This document shows, piece after piece, positions 55,404 through 64,000 of a stretch of 64,000 bases of DNA. Below the pieces are notes generated by a model that was not told where the DNA came from, ran no database searches, and saw nothing but the letters and a program-made list of their open reading frames with translations. The stretch comes from Paenibacillus pabuli NBRC 13638. GTDB lineage: Bacteria; Bacillota; Bacilli; Paenibacillales; Paenibacillaceae. Position numbers and translations under genes: made by a program. The stretch lies in the NCBI RefSeq assembly GCF_001514495.1, contig NZ_BCNM01000021.1, forward strand, positions 62,001 to 126,000. The letters are read 5' to 3'. Position 1 is the stretch's first letter, and each line of letters begins with the position of its first letter.

Positions 55404-56105
55404 GTGAACCGTGGGAATAAGCTGCTCGATTATGTCAAACTGCTTGATTCCTCTATCCAAGTCGGAGGCTTCACCCATTCCTTTGGCATGGATATCCATA
55501 TTGCCGAAGGCACCATTCGTAATGCGGAAGATTTGGAATCGTTCATGCGTTGTCAGTTACACCCCAGTATCGTTCGTCTTGAAGGCATAGCGATCAGAGG
55601 CATATACACAGCCGCAGATCACAATGACACATGGCGCACTGCCCTCATCGACAAACTCGTTCATGTGCAGCGCACCCCCGCCAGCCTAAGGGAGCAAGCC
55701 TCCACCATGGGCAAACGCTTGATCAAGCTGGCCCGCGCACTCCACCCCTGGATTGATTTTAGCCAGCTTGAACAAACCCTGGCTAAGTATGAATCCGTCG
55801 GTTGCCTCCCCACCGTTCACGCCTGGATTAACCACCACCTCGAAATCCCTGTCGAGGAGGCGGTCCTTGGTTATCTGCATTCAGCCATGAGTGCCTGCAT
55901 AACCGAAGCCTCCAAAGTCATCCCCCTCCAACCCGATACAACCCAGGACCTGTTGGTTCGCCTGGCCGCAGACCTGGAGCATGAATGGCATACCGTCAGC
56001 GCCTCCGCGACGGACGGATTGGCACAGCCAACCTCAATGTCCATGAAAACGTTGTTCCCCAGCTTCCACATGCTTGGAGCCGGACTTCATGCTTATAGAG
56101 CCTGA
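55404..56105 (+). CDS. ureF: Urease accessory protein UreF
   Basis: A 233-residue protein that joins UreD/H and UreG in delivering nickel to urease. The family N-terminus LLDYVKLLDSSIQVGGFTHS (UreF pattern LLxxxDSxxPxGGFxHS) is followed by the helical body, with the C-terminal GLAQPTSMSMKTLFPSFHM segment. Start is a GTG at 55404 with GGAGG upstream. It is separated from ureABC by about 6.3 kb containing a regulator pair and the urt operon, so it sits outside the usual ureEFGD arrangement; ureE, G and D are not in view. Confidence 0.88.
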   Translation: MNRGNKLLDYVKLLDSSIQVGGFTHSFGMDIHIAEGTIRNAEDLESFMRCQLHPSIVRLEGIAIRGIYTAADHNDTWRTALIDKLVHVQRTPASLREQASTMGKRLIKLARALHPWIDFSQLEQTLAKYESVGCLPTVHAWINHHLEIPVEEAVLGYLHSAMSACITEASKVIPLQPDTTQDLLVRLAADLEHEWHTVSASATDGLAQPTSMSMKTLFPSFHMLGAGLHAYRA

Positions 56106-56154
56106 TTTCCTTCCCACTCCCCTCAAACACCGCCTTTCTACTACAGTAAGACGC

Positions 56155-56196
56155 AAAAAAAACACGCCGCAACCTCCTTGCTGGCGTGCTTTTTTA
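56155..56196 (+). terminator. Terminator after ureF
   Basis: ACACGCC pairs with GGCGTGC around CGCAACCTCCTTGCT-type loop sequence, followed by TTTTTT. Confidence 0.8.
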
Positions 56197-56271
56197 TGTG
56201 GTCTACCCTGCCTATTTAACGTATTTACGCCATTTTACACATTAAAATACACTTATTTCCGTCTTTTTTAA

Positions 56272-56300
56272 TTGTTAGATGACGCAAATGCGTATATAAT
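56272..56300 (+). promoter_or_regulatory. Promoter with internal palindrome before the HTH gene
   Basis: TTGTTA (56272-56277) and TATAAT (56295-56300) are spaced by 17 bases. The spacer holds ACGCAAATGCGT (56282-56293), arms ACGCA/TGCGT, a likely operator for autoregulation. Confidence 0.6.
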
Positions 56301-56383
56301 AAATTATACAGCTCGCATATCCATATATTTTACATCAAGAATGACCGGCTGAATACTACATTCTAACTGAGGGGTGAACCCTT

Positions 56384-56587
56384 TTGAACAAAAAGAAACC
56401 TGTTACTCCGTTCGGTTGGGCGATCAAACGACGGCTAACCGAACTCCAGGTCGATCAGAAGACATTTTGCGAACAGCACGGCATTCCACCATACCGTCTC
56501 TCCAATCTCATTCATGGCACACGCAAAGCAACCCGGTTCAGGAACCAGGTCGCAGACATTTTGGAAATTCCTGATGATTTAAGATAA
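56384..56587 (+). CDS. Small XRE/Cro-type helix-turn-helix protein
   Basis: A 67-residue protein, almost all helix-turn-helix: VDQKTFCEQHGIPPYRLSNL then IHGTRKATRFRNQVADILEI. It begins at TTG with GAGGGGTGAACCC before it. It lies 27 bases before the PAS protein gene and is probably cotranscribed. The palindrome in its promoter suggests autoregulation. Confidence 0.8.
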   Translation: MNKKKPVTPFGWAIKRRLTELQVDQKTFCEQHGIPPYRLSNLIHGTRKATRFRNQVADILEIPDDLR

Positions 56588-56614
56588 GATTTCTGCCAAG
56601 GAGGACCTCATTTC

Positions 56615-57265
56615 ATGAGATATTTAATATCCGATCTGGAGAGATTATCGTTCCAGTCCATGCATCACCAGCTTATCATCGTTGACCACAACTGGATCAT
56701 CCGAAGCTGCAATACCGCTTGGCAGCAGGGGCTCGGACAGCCGCATCCCAAGCCGGACATATCAGGTACCTCCAGAACATCCGAAGCATCCCATTACCTT
56801 CAGCTCATGGAGTCGTGGACATCACGCGAGGAGAAAGCAAAGAATGCGAAGATTGTTCAAGAGTTGAAAAATATCACCATACCCTTTAACGACTGTTGTA
56901 CATATGAGATTCCCATTCAAACGATCCACAGGGAGCAGCGCTGGTTCCGTCTGGAGCTCACCCCGTTAAGGCAGGCCGATCCAACGCTGCTGTCTGATCT
57001 CGCCCTAATCGCTCACACCGATGTCACCGAACAGAAACACACAGAACAGCAACTGAAGAAAGCCCTGTCCGAAGTTCGTACATTACGCGGGCTGCTCCCC
57101 ATCTGCGCTGTCTGCAAACAGATCAAGGATGAACAGGATGCCTGGAACTCTGTCGAGAGTTATCTGGAGAAGCACACCCATGCCGAATTCACCCACGATA
57201 TCTGCCCGGATTGCATCCGGCGTCTATATCCCAAGTACTCCAATATTCTGGACAAGCGCTCCTGA
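56615..57265 (+). CDS. PAS-domain protein with a C-terminal four-cysteine motif
   Basis: A 216-residue soluble protein. Residues about 12-140 form a PAS domain (LIIVDHNWIIRSCNTAWQ at the start, ALIAHTDVTEQKHTEQQLKK at the PAC end), followed by a short coiled coil. The C-terminal motif LLPICAVCKQIKDE...DICPDCIRRLYP has Cys164, Cys167, Cys197 and Cys200 and probably binds zinc or iron-sulfur. This C-terminal motif also occurs in bacterial sensor proteins with PAS or receiver domains. No kinase or cyclase domain is present. It pairs with the XRE protein and lies convergent to urtE. Confidence 0.82.
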   Translation: MRYLISDLERLSFQSMHHQLIIVDHNWIIRSCNTAWQQGLGQPHPKPDISGTSRTSEASHYLQLMESWTSREEKAKNAKIVQELKNITIPFNDCCTYEIPIQTIHREQRWFRLELTPLRQADPTLLSDLALIAHTDVTEQKHTEQQLKKALSEVRTLRGLLPICAVCKQIKDEQDAWNSVESYLEKHTHAEFTHDICPDCIRRLYPKYSNILDKRS

Positions 57266-57286
57266 ACTCAATTTCGTACAACCCGT

Positions 57287-57982
57287 CTACACAGACAGAT
57301 GATGTTCAAACTGCGACATATCCAGTTCTTGAGGCATGCCTTGCAGAGCAATTGCACCTTTGTCCATCACATAAATATAATCTGCAGCGCCGCGAACAAA
57401 ATCAATACTCTGCTCCACCAGTAAAATGGAGATCTCTCCCTTGGCCTTAATTTGCAAAATGACCTGCCGGATATCCTCCACGATGGAAGGCTGAATGCCT
57501 TCTGTCGGCTCATCCAGAAGCAACAATCCGGGCCGGGATGCCAACGCGCGGGCGAATGCCAGCTGCTGCTGCTGCCCCCCACTCAGATCTCCCCCCTGCC
57601 GTCCATACATTGTGGCAAGGACCGGAAACATTGCCAGTACATCCTCCGGGAACGTCTTCACACCCGGAGCACTTGTCTCCAGTCCCAACAACAGATTCTC
57701 TTTAACCGTAAGCTGGGGGAAAATTTCCCGCCCTTGCGGTACATATCCAATTCCTGCCCTGGCCCGTCTGGCCGGATCATGGGAGGATAAGTCCTGACCT
57801 TTCCACAGGATACTGCCCTTGCGCGTTTTAAGCAGTCCCATCAGCGTTTTCATCAGGGTGGTTTTCCCCACGCCATTGCGCCCCATCAGGCACACCACCT
57901 GACCTGGCTCAACATCCAGATTCACACCTCGCAGTACATTGCTTTCTCCATAACCGGATTCAATTCGTTTCAGCGACAGCAT
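57287..57982 (-). CDS. urtE: Urea ABC transporter ATP-binding protein UrtE
   Basis: A 231-residue LivF-like ATPase with Walker A GRNGVGKTT, signature DLSGGQQQQLAFARAL and Walker B LLLLDEPTEGIQPS. The GIQPS after Walker B and the full urtABCDE order support urea rather than branched amino acids. The ATG at 57982 is better spaced to AAGGAG than the one at 57988. Its gene overlaps the end of urtD. Confidence 0.9.
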   Translation of the reverse strand: MLSLKRIESGYGESNVLRGVNLDVEPGQVVCLMGRNGVGKTTLMKTLMGLLKTRKGSILWKGQDLSSHDPARRARAGIGYVPQGREIFPQLTVKENLLLGLETSAPGVKTFPEDVLAMFPVLATMYGRQGGDLSGGQQQQLAFARALASRPGLLLLDEPTEGIQPSIVEDIRQVILQIKAKGEISILLVEQSIDFVRGAADYIYVMDKGAIALQGMPQELDMSQFEHHLSV

Positions 57983-58769
57983 GGTCATCTCTCCTTTTGC
58001 CCAGGTACACTTCAGCCACCCTCGGATCTTCCTGCACTTCCGCCATCGTCCCCTCCTTCAAGAGCTTGCCTTCATGCATTACCGTCACTTTGGCCGCATA
58101 CTCGCGAACAAATTCCATATCATGCTCTACCACTACAACAGACCGTTCACGTGCAATTTCCTGTAATAATCGGCCCGTCTTATGTGTTTCCTCATCCGTC
58201 ATGCCTGCCGCCGGTTCATCCAGCAGTAATACACGCGGTTCTTGCAGCAGCAGCATGCCAATCTCAAGCCATTGCTTCTCCCCATGCGATAGCGCCCCTG
58301 CACGGGTGTGCACACGGTCCTGCAGACCAATCTGGCGCGTAATCCGCTCCATTGCTGAACTTATTTTCCCATAACGTTGAATACCCAGAGCTTGCAAGGG
58401 AGAACGACGAGTCTCCGCAGCCAGCGTCAGGTTCTCCTGCACGGTCAGCCCCCCAAAGATCGAAGGAGCCTGGAATTTGCGCCCTACCCCTTTCCGTACA
58501 ATCTGATGCTCCTTCAGACGAGTCAGTTCCGTACCATCAGCCAGCTTCACCGCACCGGACACAGGCTTGGTCTTGCCGCAAATGACATCCAGCATCGTGG
58601 TTTTTCCTGCCCCATTGGGGCCGATCAGAAAATGCAGATCATGCTCATACAGCTTCAGATTCATGCCTTTGACCGCAACAAAGCCTCCAAACGCTACCGT
58701 GATTCCTTCAGCGGTCAGGACCACCGGGACCTCAGTAGACTTCGGGTTTTTCCGAACTGACTGGAACAT
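57960..58769 (-). CDS. urtD: Urea ABC transporter ATP-binding protein UrtD
   Basis: A 269-residue LivG-like ATPase. Walker A is GPNGAGKTTMLDVICGK, the signature is ALSHGEKQWLEIGML and Walker B is LLLLDEPAAGMTDEE, a pattern typical of UrtD. The ATG at 58769 follows GGAGAGG. It overlaps urtC by 38 bases. Confidence 0.92.
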   Translation of the reverse strand: MFQSVRKNPKSTEVPVVLTAEGITVAFGGFVAVKGMNLKLYEHDLHFLIGPNGAGKTTMLDVICGKTKPVSGAVKLADGTELTRLKEHQIVRKGVGRKFQAPSIFGGLTVQENLTLAAETRRSPLQALGIQRYGKISSAMERITRQIGLQDRVHTRAGALSHGEKQWLEIGMLLLQEPRVLLLDEPAAGMTDEETHKTGRLLQEIARERSVVVVEHDMEFVREYAAKVTVMHEGKLLKEGTMAEVQEDPRVAEVYLGKRRDDHAVAETN

Positions 58770-59826
58770 GCACAACCTCTCCTCTCCGCTTCAGCAAACG
58801 AATTACATAACGGTACACACCAACAAGCCCATTTGGCATGAACAAAACCACCGTTACAAAGAGTCCTCCGATTACAAATAACCAGCCTTCCGGATAAGCC
58901 TCACTGATGCCGGTTTTGGCTGCATTCAGCACCACAGCTCCGATCACCGCACCAATCAGGGTTCCACGACCACCCAACGCAACCCATAACACCATTTCAA
59001 TGGAAGGCACAATCCCCATCATCGAAGGCGAAATGATCCCTACCTGGAGCACAAATAACATACCAGCGATTCCCGCAAGCGCCCCGGAAAGGGCAAAAGC
59101 CAGTGTTTTGAACCCGGCCGGATCATATCCAAGAAAGCGAACCCGATTCTCCCCGTCGCGCGCAGCTTCAAGCACCTGACCGAACCTGCTGTTCACAACC
59201 CGTCGACAGAGCAGATAGGCGAGCACCAGAACAACAAGCGTTATATAGTAGAGAGCAATCGTTGTGCCTGCCGAATGAAGTGTAAATCCAAAGATGGCGT
59301 TATATCCTGTAATGCCATTGGTCCCCCCTGTCCACTCCTGTTTGCCAACAAACAACGTTACGGTAATGAGTACAAGCGCTTGCGTCAGGATCGTAAAATA
59401 AACGCCGGTAATCCGGTTACGGAACGTGAACCAGCCCAGGGCAAAGGCTAGCAATGCCGGAAGAGCAATGCCCAGGAATAGTGCCACCGGGAACGATCTG
59501 AACGGTTCCCAGAACCACGGCAGACCACTAAGACCACTCCATCCCATAAAGTCAGGAAGCGTCACTCCACTGGCCTGCAGCTTCAGATACATCGCCATGG
59601 CGTAACCGCCCAGGCCGAAGAACACACCATGCCCCAGACTTAGCACACCTCCATACCCCCAGATCAGATCCAGACCGATGGCCAGAATGGCCAGAGCCAA
59701 GAATTTCGCCAACAGACTAAGACGGAATTCCGTGGAGATAAGCGGAGCAAGACACATCATAATCAGGACAACCGCCCAGATGATCTTCATTTTCAGACTA
59801 CCCGTCTTGAGAAGTGCAGACATCAT
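58732..59826 (-). CDS. urtC: Urea ABC transporter permease UrtC
   Basis: A 364-residue LivM-like permease with about ten spans. GLDLIWGYGGVLSLGHGVFF and EWTGGTNGITGY are characteristic of UrtC. The start follows urtB by 18 bases. The C-terminus is longer than LivM and overlaps urtD. Confidence 0.92.
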   Translation of the reverse strand: MMSALLKTGSLKMKIIWAVVLIMMCLAPLISTEFRLSLLAKFLALAILAIGLDLIWGYGGVLSLGHGVFFGLGGYAMAMYLKLQASGVTLPDFMGWSGLSGLPWFWEPFRSFPVALFLGIALPALLAFALGWFTFRNRITGVYFTILTQALVLITVTLFVGKQEWTGGTNGITGYNAIFGFTLHSAGTTIALYYITLVVLVLAYLLCRRVVNSRFGQVLEAARDGENRVRFLGYDPAGFKTLAFALSGALAGIAGMLFVLQVGIISPSMMGIVPSIEMVLWVALGGRGTLIGAVIGAVVLNAAKTGISEAYPEGWLFVIGGLFVTVVLFMPNGLVGVYRYVIRLLKRRGEVVHVPVSSEKPEVY

Positions 59827-59844
59827 ATAACCCCCTTCTTCGCA

Positions 59845-60750
59845 TTAATCCAGACTCCGGGTCCGCATGGCAACAAGTCCGCGCGGCTTCCACTGCAGAA
59901 AGGCCACGATACAGACAAATACCAGCACCTTGCCGATAGAGGCGGAAGTGTATGTTTCGAATAACGTATTGAACATGCCGATTCCGAGCGCACCGCACAC
60001 GGTTCCCACCAGTTTTCCGACACCACCCAGCACAACCACCATGAACGCATCCACGATATAATACGTCCCCAGTGAAGGACCAATCGGGCCAATGAGGGTC
60101 AATGCACATCCGGCGATTCCCGCAATCCCCGAACCAATCGCAAAGGTCATGCCATCCACTCGTCTGGTGGAAATCCCGAGACAGCCCGCCATGCTTCGAT
60201 TCTGCATCACAGCCCTCATTCGTCTACCGGAGGAAGTCCGATAGATGTACAAATACATGCACAGTAACACAACTGCAACCAGCGCGATAATGAAAAGACG
60301 TTTATACGGAAATACAATGCCATCCGCAATGGTTAGACCTCCATTAAGCCAAGTTGGACTGGACACCCCCACATTCGGCGCCCCAAATATGGTTCGGGCC
60401 AGTTGCTGCAGCATCATACCCACGCCCCACGTAGCGAGCAAACTGTCGAGCGGCCTTCCATACAGATGCCTGATCAGCACCACTTCCAGCAGCCAGCCTA
60501 TAAGGGCTGCCACACCAAAGGCGATTGGCAGAGCCACAATAAAATAAACATCGAACCATGCTGGCGGAGCATAAGAAATGAACAGGTTCTGCGTCACGTA
60601 TGTGGCATAGGCACCAATCATGATCAATTCCCCATGAGCCATGTTAATGACATTCATCAGACCAAATGTAACCGCGAGCCCCAATGCAATCAGCAGCAGG
60701 ATTGAACTGATGCTTAACCCATTGAACATTTGCAGGACAAACATATCCAT
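59845..60750 (-). CDS. urtB: Urea ABC transporter permease UrtB
   Basis: A 301-residue LivH-like permease. [20 protein letters not shown] and [20 protein letters not shown] open the protein. The ATG at 60750 follows AAGGAGG. A 148-base gap separates it from urtA, so binding-protein message may be made in excess. Confidence 0.92.
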   Translation of the reverse strand: MDMFVLQMFNGLSISSILLLIALGLAVTFGLMNVINMAHGELIMIGAYATYVTQNLFISYAPPAWFDVYFIVALPIAFGVAALIGWLLEVVLIRHLYGRPLDSLLATWGVGMMLQQLARTIFGAPNVGVSSPTWLNGGLTIADGIVFPYKRLFIIALVAVVLLCMYLYIYRTSSGRRMRAVMQNRSMAGCLGISTRRVDGMTFAIGSGIAGIAGCALTLIGPIGPSLGTYYIVDAFMVVVLGGVGKLVGTVCGALGIGMFNTLFETYTSASIGKVLVFVCIVAFLQWKPRGLVAMRTRSLD

Positions 60751-60898
60751 CGCCTTTCCCCTCCTTATGCTAAACATCTGACATTTCACACAAGATAACA
60801 TTCGTATTTCACATCAACGCTTTACCGTAATGTTGTAAGAGGGTGTGTTGTTTCACCCTCCCTCTGTTATTCAGAAGTTTTGACGTGAACCGCCTGCA

Positions 60899-62149
60899 CT
60901 ATTTGTTACTGAGGGAAGCTCCCCAATCATAGGTTTTCAGATACGGATCAGGCTTCACTGGTGCACCGGAGTTCCACAATTCCTTAAACTGTCCATCTTC
61001 TTGCACTTCGCCAATCCGCACCGTTTTGTAGATATGCTGGTTCTCCCCGTCCACTGTCACTTTTCCTTCCGGCGCATTAAATTCCAGACCTTTGGCAGCC
61101 TCTTTCACCTTTTCCACATCGGTTGACCCGGCCTTTTCTACGGCCGCTTTCCACAGATAGACTGCCACATATCCCGCTTCAATCGGATCAGCCGTCACCC
61201 GGTCAGCGCCGTATTTTTCTTTATACTTTTCAACAAATGTTTTATTCTCAGGTGTATCTGTCGTCTGATAATAGTTCCACGAAGCGAGATGCCCCTTCAG
61301 CACATCCGCACCAATTCCCCGAATTTCTTCCTCCGCCACGCTCACCGACAGAGTTGTCAACTGATCCGAAGAGATCCCGGCATCCTTCAATTGCTTGAAA
61401 AAGGCGACATTACTATCTCCGTTCAGCGTGTTATATACAATATCCGGCTTGGCAGCCTTGATTTTGCTGATGATTGTGCTGTAATCCGTATGCCCCAGCG
61501 GTGTATATTCCTCCCCCACCACTTCGCCTCCCTCAGCTGCGAGCTGAGCTTTGATGACCTGATTGGCTGTTTTTGGGAACACATAATCCGAACCAAGCAG
61601 ATAAAACTTCTTGCCTCTGTTCTCCAGCAACCAGGTCACGGATGGAACAATCTGCTGATTCGTTGTGGCTCCTGTATAAAAAATGTTAGGCGAGGATTCC
61701 AATCCTTCATATTGCACCGGGTAAAACAACAGACCTTTGTTCTGTTCAAATACCGGAAGCATGGCCTTTCGACTTGCAGAGGTCCACCCTCCGAATACGG
61801 CAGCTACCTTATCCTGTTGAAGCAGTTTCCCCGCTTTCTCCGCAAACGTTGGCCAATCAGAAGCACCATCTTCAACCACAGGCTCGATCTGTTTACCCAA
61901 AACTCCACCTGCTGCATTGATCTCTTCAATGGCAAGCATCTCCGCATCCTTAACGGACACTTCACTGATCGCCATCGTTCCACTTAGGGAGTGAAGAATA
62001 CCTACTTTAATCGTGTCTCCGGGTGAAGCAGACTCACCTGTCTCAACGGAACCCGATGCCTTAGGCGGCGTGCCACCTTCCACACATCCTGTCAATGCAA
62101 TGACCGCACCGAGCAAAATACCCCATAACTTGACCGACCTCTTCTTCAA
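60899..62149 (-). CDS. urtA: Urea ABC transporter substrate-binding lipoprotein UrtA
   Basis: A 416-residue lipoprotein with lipobox Cys22 (LTGC). The mature part has [40 protein letters not shown] and [20 protein letters not shown], the UrtA signature stretches that distinguish it from leucine/isoleucine binding proteins. Start is TTG at 62149 after GGGAGTG. First gene of the operon, divergent from ureA. Confidence 0.94.
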   Translation of the reverse strand: MKKRSVKLWGILLGAVIALTGCVEGGTPPKASGSVETGESASPGDTIKVGILHSLSGTMAISEVSVKDAEMLAIEEINAAGGVLGKQIEPVVEDGASDWPTFAEKAGKLLQQDKVAAVFGGWTSASRKAMLPVFEQNKGLLFYPVQYEGLESSPNIFYTGATTNQQIVPSVTWLLENRGKKFYLLGSDYVFPKTANQVIKAQLAAEGGEVVGEEYTPLGHTDYSTIISKIKAAKPDIVYNTLNGDSNVAFFKQLKDAGISSDQLTTLSVSVAEEEIRGIGADVLKGHLASWNYYQTTDTPENKTFVEKYKEKYGADRVTADPIEAGYVAVYLWKAAVEKAGSTDVEKVKEAAKGLEFNAPEGKVTVDGENQHIYKTVRIGEVQEDGQFKELWNSGAPVKPDPYLKTYDWGASLSNK

Positions 62150-62246
62150 TAGCTTACACTCCCTTTTTTTAGTCTATTGACGAACATTAAGGTTATATAT
62201 CACCGGAATGTTCGTTGATCCAAATTATGGAGGGTCACACTCACCA

Positions 62247-62263
62247 TGTCAATAATGCTTACA
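62247..62263. promoter_or_regulatory. GlnR/TnrA-type box I
   Basis: TGTCAATAATGCTTACA matches TGTNA-N7-TNACA perfectly. It lies about 98 bases before the urtA start on the divergent side. Confidence 0.8.
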
Positions 62264-62271
62264 CAATTTTA

Positions 62272-62299
62272 TTTCATGCATACTTGTTTCATGCATACT
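62272..62299. repeat. Tandem repeat TTTCATGCATACT
   Basis: Two identical 13-base copies start at 62272 and 62287, a 15-base step, between the two GlnR-type boxes. ATGCAT inside each is palindromic. Confidence 0.7.
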
Positions 62300-62340
62300 C
62301 CTAATATGATTGGAACCATATTGACAAAGGGCCCACCCTG

Positions 62341-62357
62341 TGTGAGTATATTTAACA
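62341..62357. promoter_or_regulatory. GlnR/TnrA-type box II
   Basis: TGTGAGTATATTTAACA matches TGTNA-N7-TNACA perfectly and lies about 53 bases before the ureA start. TTGACA at about 62316-62321 is a possible -35 element upstream of it. Confidence 0.82.
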
Positions 62358-62409
62358 TACAACATTATCCATAAAGATAGAGATTACCTAAGGGAAAGGT
62401 CGGATTGCC

Positions 62410-62712
62410 TTGCACTGGACTGAACAGGAAAAAGAAAAACTCCTGATTACTGTCGCTGCTAATCTTGCTCGCGAACGCAGAGGACGCGGCCTGAAGCTGA
62501 ATGTTCCCGAAGCCATCGCATTGCTAACCTCCGAACTCATGGAACGCGCACGCGATGGCATGAGTGTTGCAGAATTAATGAGATACGGCGGCACGATCCT
62601 GACACGCGAAGACTGTATGGACGGTGTACCAGACATGATCCCTGAGGTACAGGTGGAAGCCACTTTTCCCGACGGAACAAAACTGGTCACTGTACATGAA
62701 CCTATACGCTGA
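62410..62712 (+). CDS. ureA: Urease subunit gamma UreA
   Basis: A 100-residue subunit. [19 protein letters not shown]-like text (as [19 protein letters not shown]) and the [20 protein letters not shown] tail are diagnostic. Start is TTG at 62410 with GGGAAAGG about ten bases upstream. First gene of the urease operon. Confidence 0.94.
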   Translation: MHWTEQEKEKLLITVAANLARERRGRGLKLNVPEAIALLTSELMERARDGMSVAELMRYGGTILTREDCMDGVPDMIPEVQVEATFPDGTKLVTVHEPIR

Positions 62713-62730
62713 GAAAGGCAGGAGAACTCC

Positions 62731-63120
62731 ATGATCCCTGGTGAATATCGTTTGAAACAGGATGATGAGATCATCTGTCATCCCGATCGTCCAATCATAC
62801 GACTGATCGTACTGAACCGCGGCGACCGTCCCGTACAGGTCGGTTCTCACGTTCACTTCTATGAAGTCAATGCCGCGCTGGACTTCGATCGCCCTTCCGC
62901 TTTTGGGCACCGCCTGCATATTCCGGCAGGTACGGCTGTCCGTTTTGAACCAGGCGAAGAAAAACCGGTTGAACTCACTACATTTGGCGGTAAACGTCAG
63001 ATTTATGGATTTAACGGATTAACCGAAGGATCAGCGGATCAGCCACCTGATCCACAGAAACTGGAAACATTCCTGAAGGCATTTGCGCCTCCGGTGCAGG
63101 ATGGAGAGGACTCTTTATGA
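62731..63120 (+). CDS. ureB: Urease subunit beta UreB
   Basis: A 129-residue subunit with the [20 protein letters not shown] core and the [20 protein letters not shown] segment. It starts 18 bases after ureA and its stop overlaps the ureC start (ATGA). A typical separate gamma/beta/alpha urease. Confidence 0.95.
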   Translation: MIPGEYRLKQDDEIICHPDRPIIRLIVLNRGDRPVQVGSHVHFYEVNAALDFDRPSAFGHRLHIPAGTAVRFEPGEEKPVELTTFGGKRQIYGFNGLTEGSADQPPDPQKLETFLKAFAPPVQDGEDSL

Positions 63121-64000
63121 AACGAATGAGCCGCGAACAATACGCATCCATGTTTGGCCCCACAACCGGGGATGCCGTCAGGCTTGCAGATACGGAATTA
63201 TGGGCAGAGATTGAACATGATTATGCAGTCTATGGGGATGAAAGCAAATTCGGTGGCGGCAAGGTTATTCGTGACGGGATGGGCCAGTCCACATCCGCTC
63301 TGCGCAGTGAGGGTACACCCGATACAGTCATCACCAACGCCATCATTATTGATCATTGGGGGATTGTAAAAGCGGACATCGGCATTCGAGATGGCCTCAT
63401 CTGCGCAATCGGCAAATCAGGGAACCCGGATACGATGGACGGAGTCGATCCTGCGCTGGTTATTGGCGCTTCGACCGAAATTATTGCCGGGGAAGGCATG
63501 ATTGTAACCGCAGGAGGCATCGATACCCATATTCATTTTATCTGTCCGCAACAGATTCAAACGGCATTATCTTCGGGAGTAACGACCATGATCGGTGGGG
63601 GTACTGGACCTGCAACAGGTACTAAAGCTACCACTTGCACACCCGGAGCCTGGCACATCCACCGTATGTTGGAGTCCGCAGAGGCATTTCCCATGAATAT
63701 CGGTTATCTGGGTAAAGGCAACAGTTCAAGTACCGCACCATTAATTGAACAGATTGAAGCCGGTGTCATTGGACTGAAGCTGCATGAAGATTGGGGTACG
63801 ACGCCCAGCGCCATCGATGCATGCCTCACTGCAGCCGGAGAACATGATGTTCAAGTAGCCATTCATACCGATACACTGAACGAGACCGGTTTTCTGGAGA
63901 ATACACTGGCTGCCATTAATGGGCGCACCATTCATACCTATCATACGGAAGGTGCTGGCGGCGGACATGCGCCGGATATTATCCGCGCTGCCGGAGAGTC
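63117..64000 (+). CDS. ureC: Urease subunit alpha UreC (3' part outside window)
   Basis: The first 294 codons of the nickel-binding catalytic subunit. His138 and His140 (DTHIHFI), the carbamylated Lys221 (GLKLHEDWG), His250 (AIHTDTLNE) and His276 ([11 protein letters not shown]) are present, so the visible active site is intact. About half the gene lies beyond the right edge. Confidence 0.96.
   Translation, partial: MKRMSREQYASMFGPTTGDAVRLADTELWAEIEHDYAVYGDESKFGGGKVIRDGMGQSTSALRSEGTPDTVITNAIIIDHWGIVKADIGIRDGLICAIGKSGNPDTMDGVDPALVIGASTEIIAGEGMIVTAGGIDTHIHFICPQQIQTALSSGVTTMIGGGTGPATGTKATTCTPGAWHIHRMLESAEAFPMNIGYLGKGNSSSTAPLIEQIEAGVIGLKLHEDWGTTPSAIDACLTAAGEHDVQVAIHTDTLNETGFLENTLAAINGRTIHTYHTEGAGGGHAPDIIRAAGE

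Noticed and set aside
1-64000. CRISPR array, insertion sequence or prophage
   Set aside because: No regularly spaced repeats, transposase, integrase or phage structural genes were found; the only small Cro-like protein (56384-56587) stands with a PAS protein, not phage genes.

Overview
The window looks like a chromosomal segment of a Paenibacillus or close relative (inference). Support comes from moderate GC with AT-rich spacers, strong AGGAGG-type ribosome sites, Bacillales-type proteins (YneK-like DUF2621, small YtrA-type GntR, MntH, PpnP), GlnR/TnrA-type operators and a ydaO-type c-di-AMP riboswitch. There is no rRNA, prophage, insertion sequence or CRISPR array. Sixty-eight protein genes, two of them cut by the window ends, and one tRNA are supported.

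Layout. 1-3525 (minus): cobinamide salvage and nucleotide-loop genes (phosphatase, cbiB, cbiZ, cobD). 3738-5786: lipoate ligase and a Cof-type HAD phosphatase. 5889-8925: small membrane protein, EamA exporter and a divergent MocR regulator. 9101-10966: GntR-ABC operon whose regulator seems to start at ATT. 11222-14246: ClpP paralog with an ECF sigma factor, a PhnP-like hydrolase and an unknown. 14284-20067: oligopeptide/dipeptide importer. 20290-24082: sulfate/thiosulfate importer. 24541-35312: housekeeping genes (yjbQ, tetR, yigZ, pgi, ppnP, tkt, purU, nfo, DUF2621, epimerase). 35301-46148 (minus): a ten-gene Tad/Flp pilus operon with an FHA protein, preceded by a leader terminator. 46514-55031: small secreted protein, stress and metal genes, a c-di-AMP riboswitch gene, glutathione peroxidase and tRNA-Leu. 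55404-64000: urea block with ureF, an HTH/PAS pair, urtABCDE and the start of ureABC.

How it works together. The urea block is the clearest circuit. A five-gene urea importer and the urease structural genes diverge from one 260-bp spacer holding two perfect TGTNA-N7-TNACA boxes, so uptake and hydrolysis are probably both under nitrogen control. The accessory gene ureF sits apart, behind the importer, with an uncharacterised two-gene regulator between them.

The Tad operon encodes the full Gram-positive set (TadZ-like, TadA, TadB, TadC, Flp pilin, TadE-like pseudopilins, prepilin peptidase) plus an FHA protein. A terminator lies between its promoter and first gene.

Most noteworthy non-genic signals: a dispersed intergenic repeat in three copies (about 4811-4919, 18245-18393, 24313-24452), the c-di-AMP riboswitch with its terminator in front of a small unknown protein, and the Tad leader attenuator.
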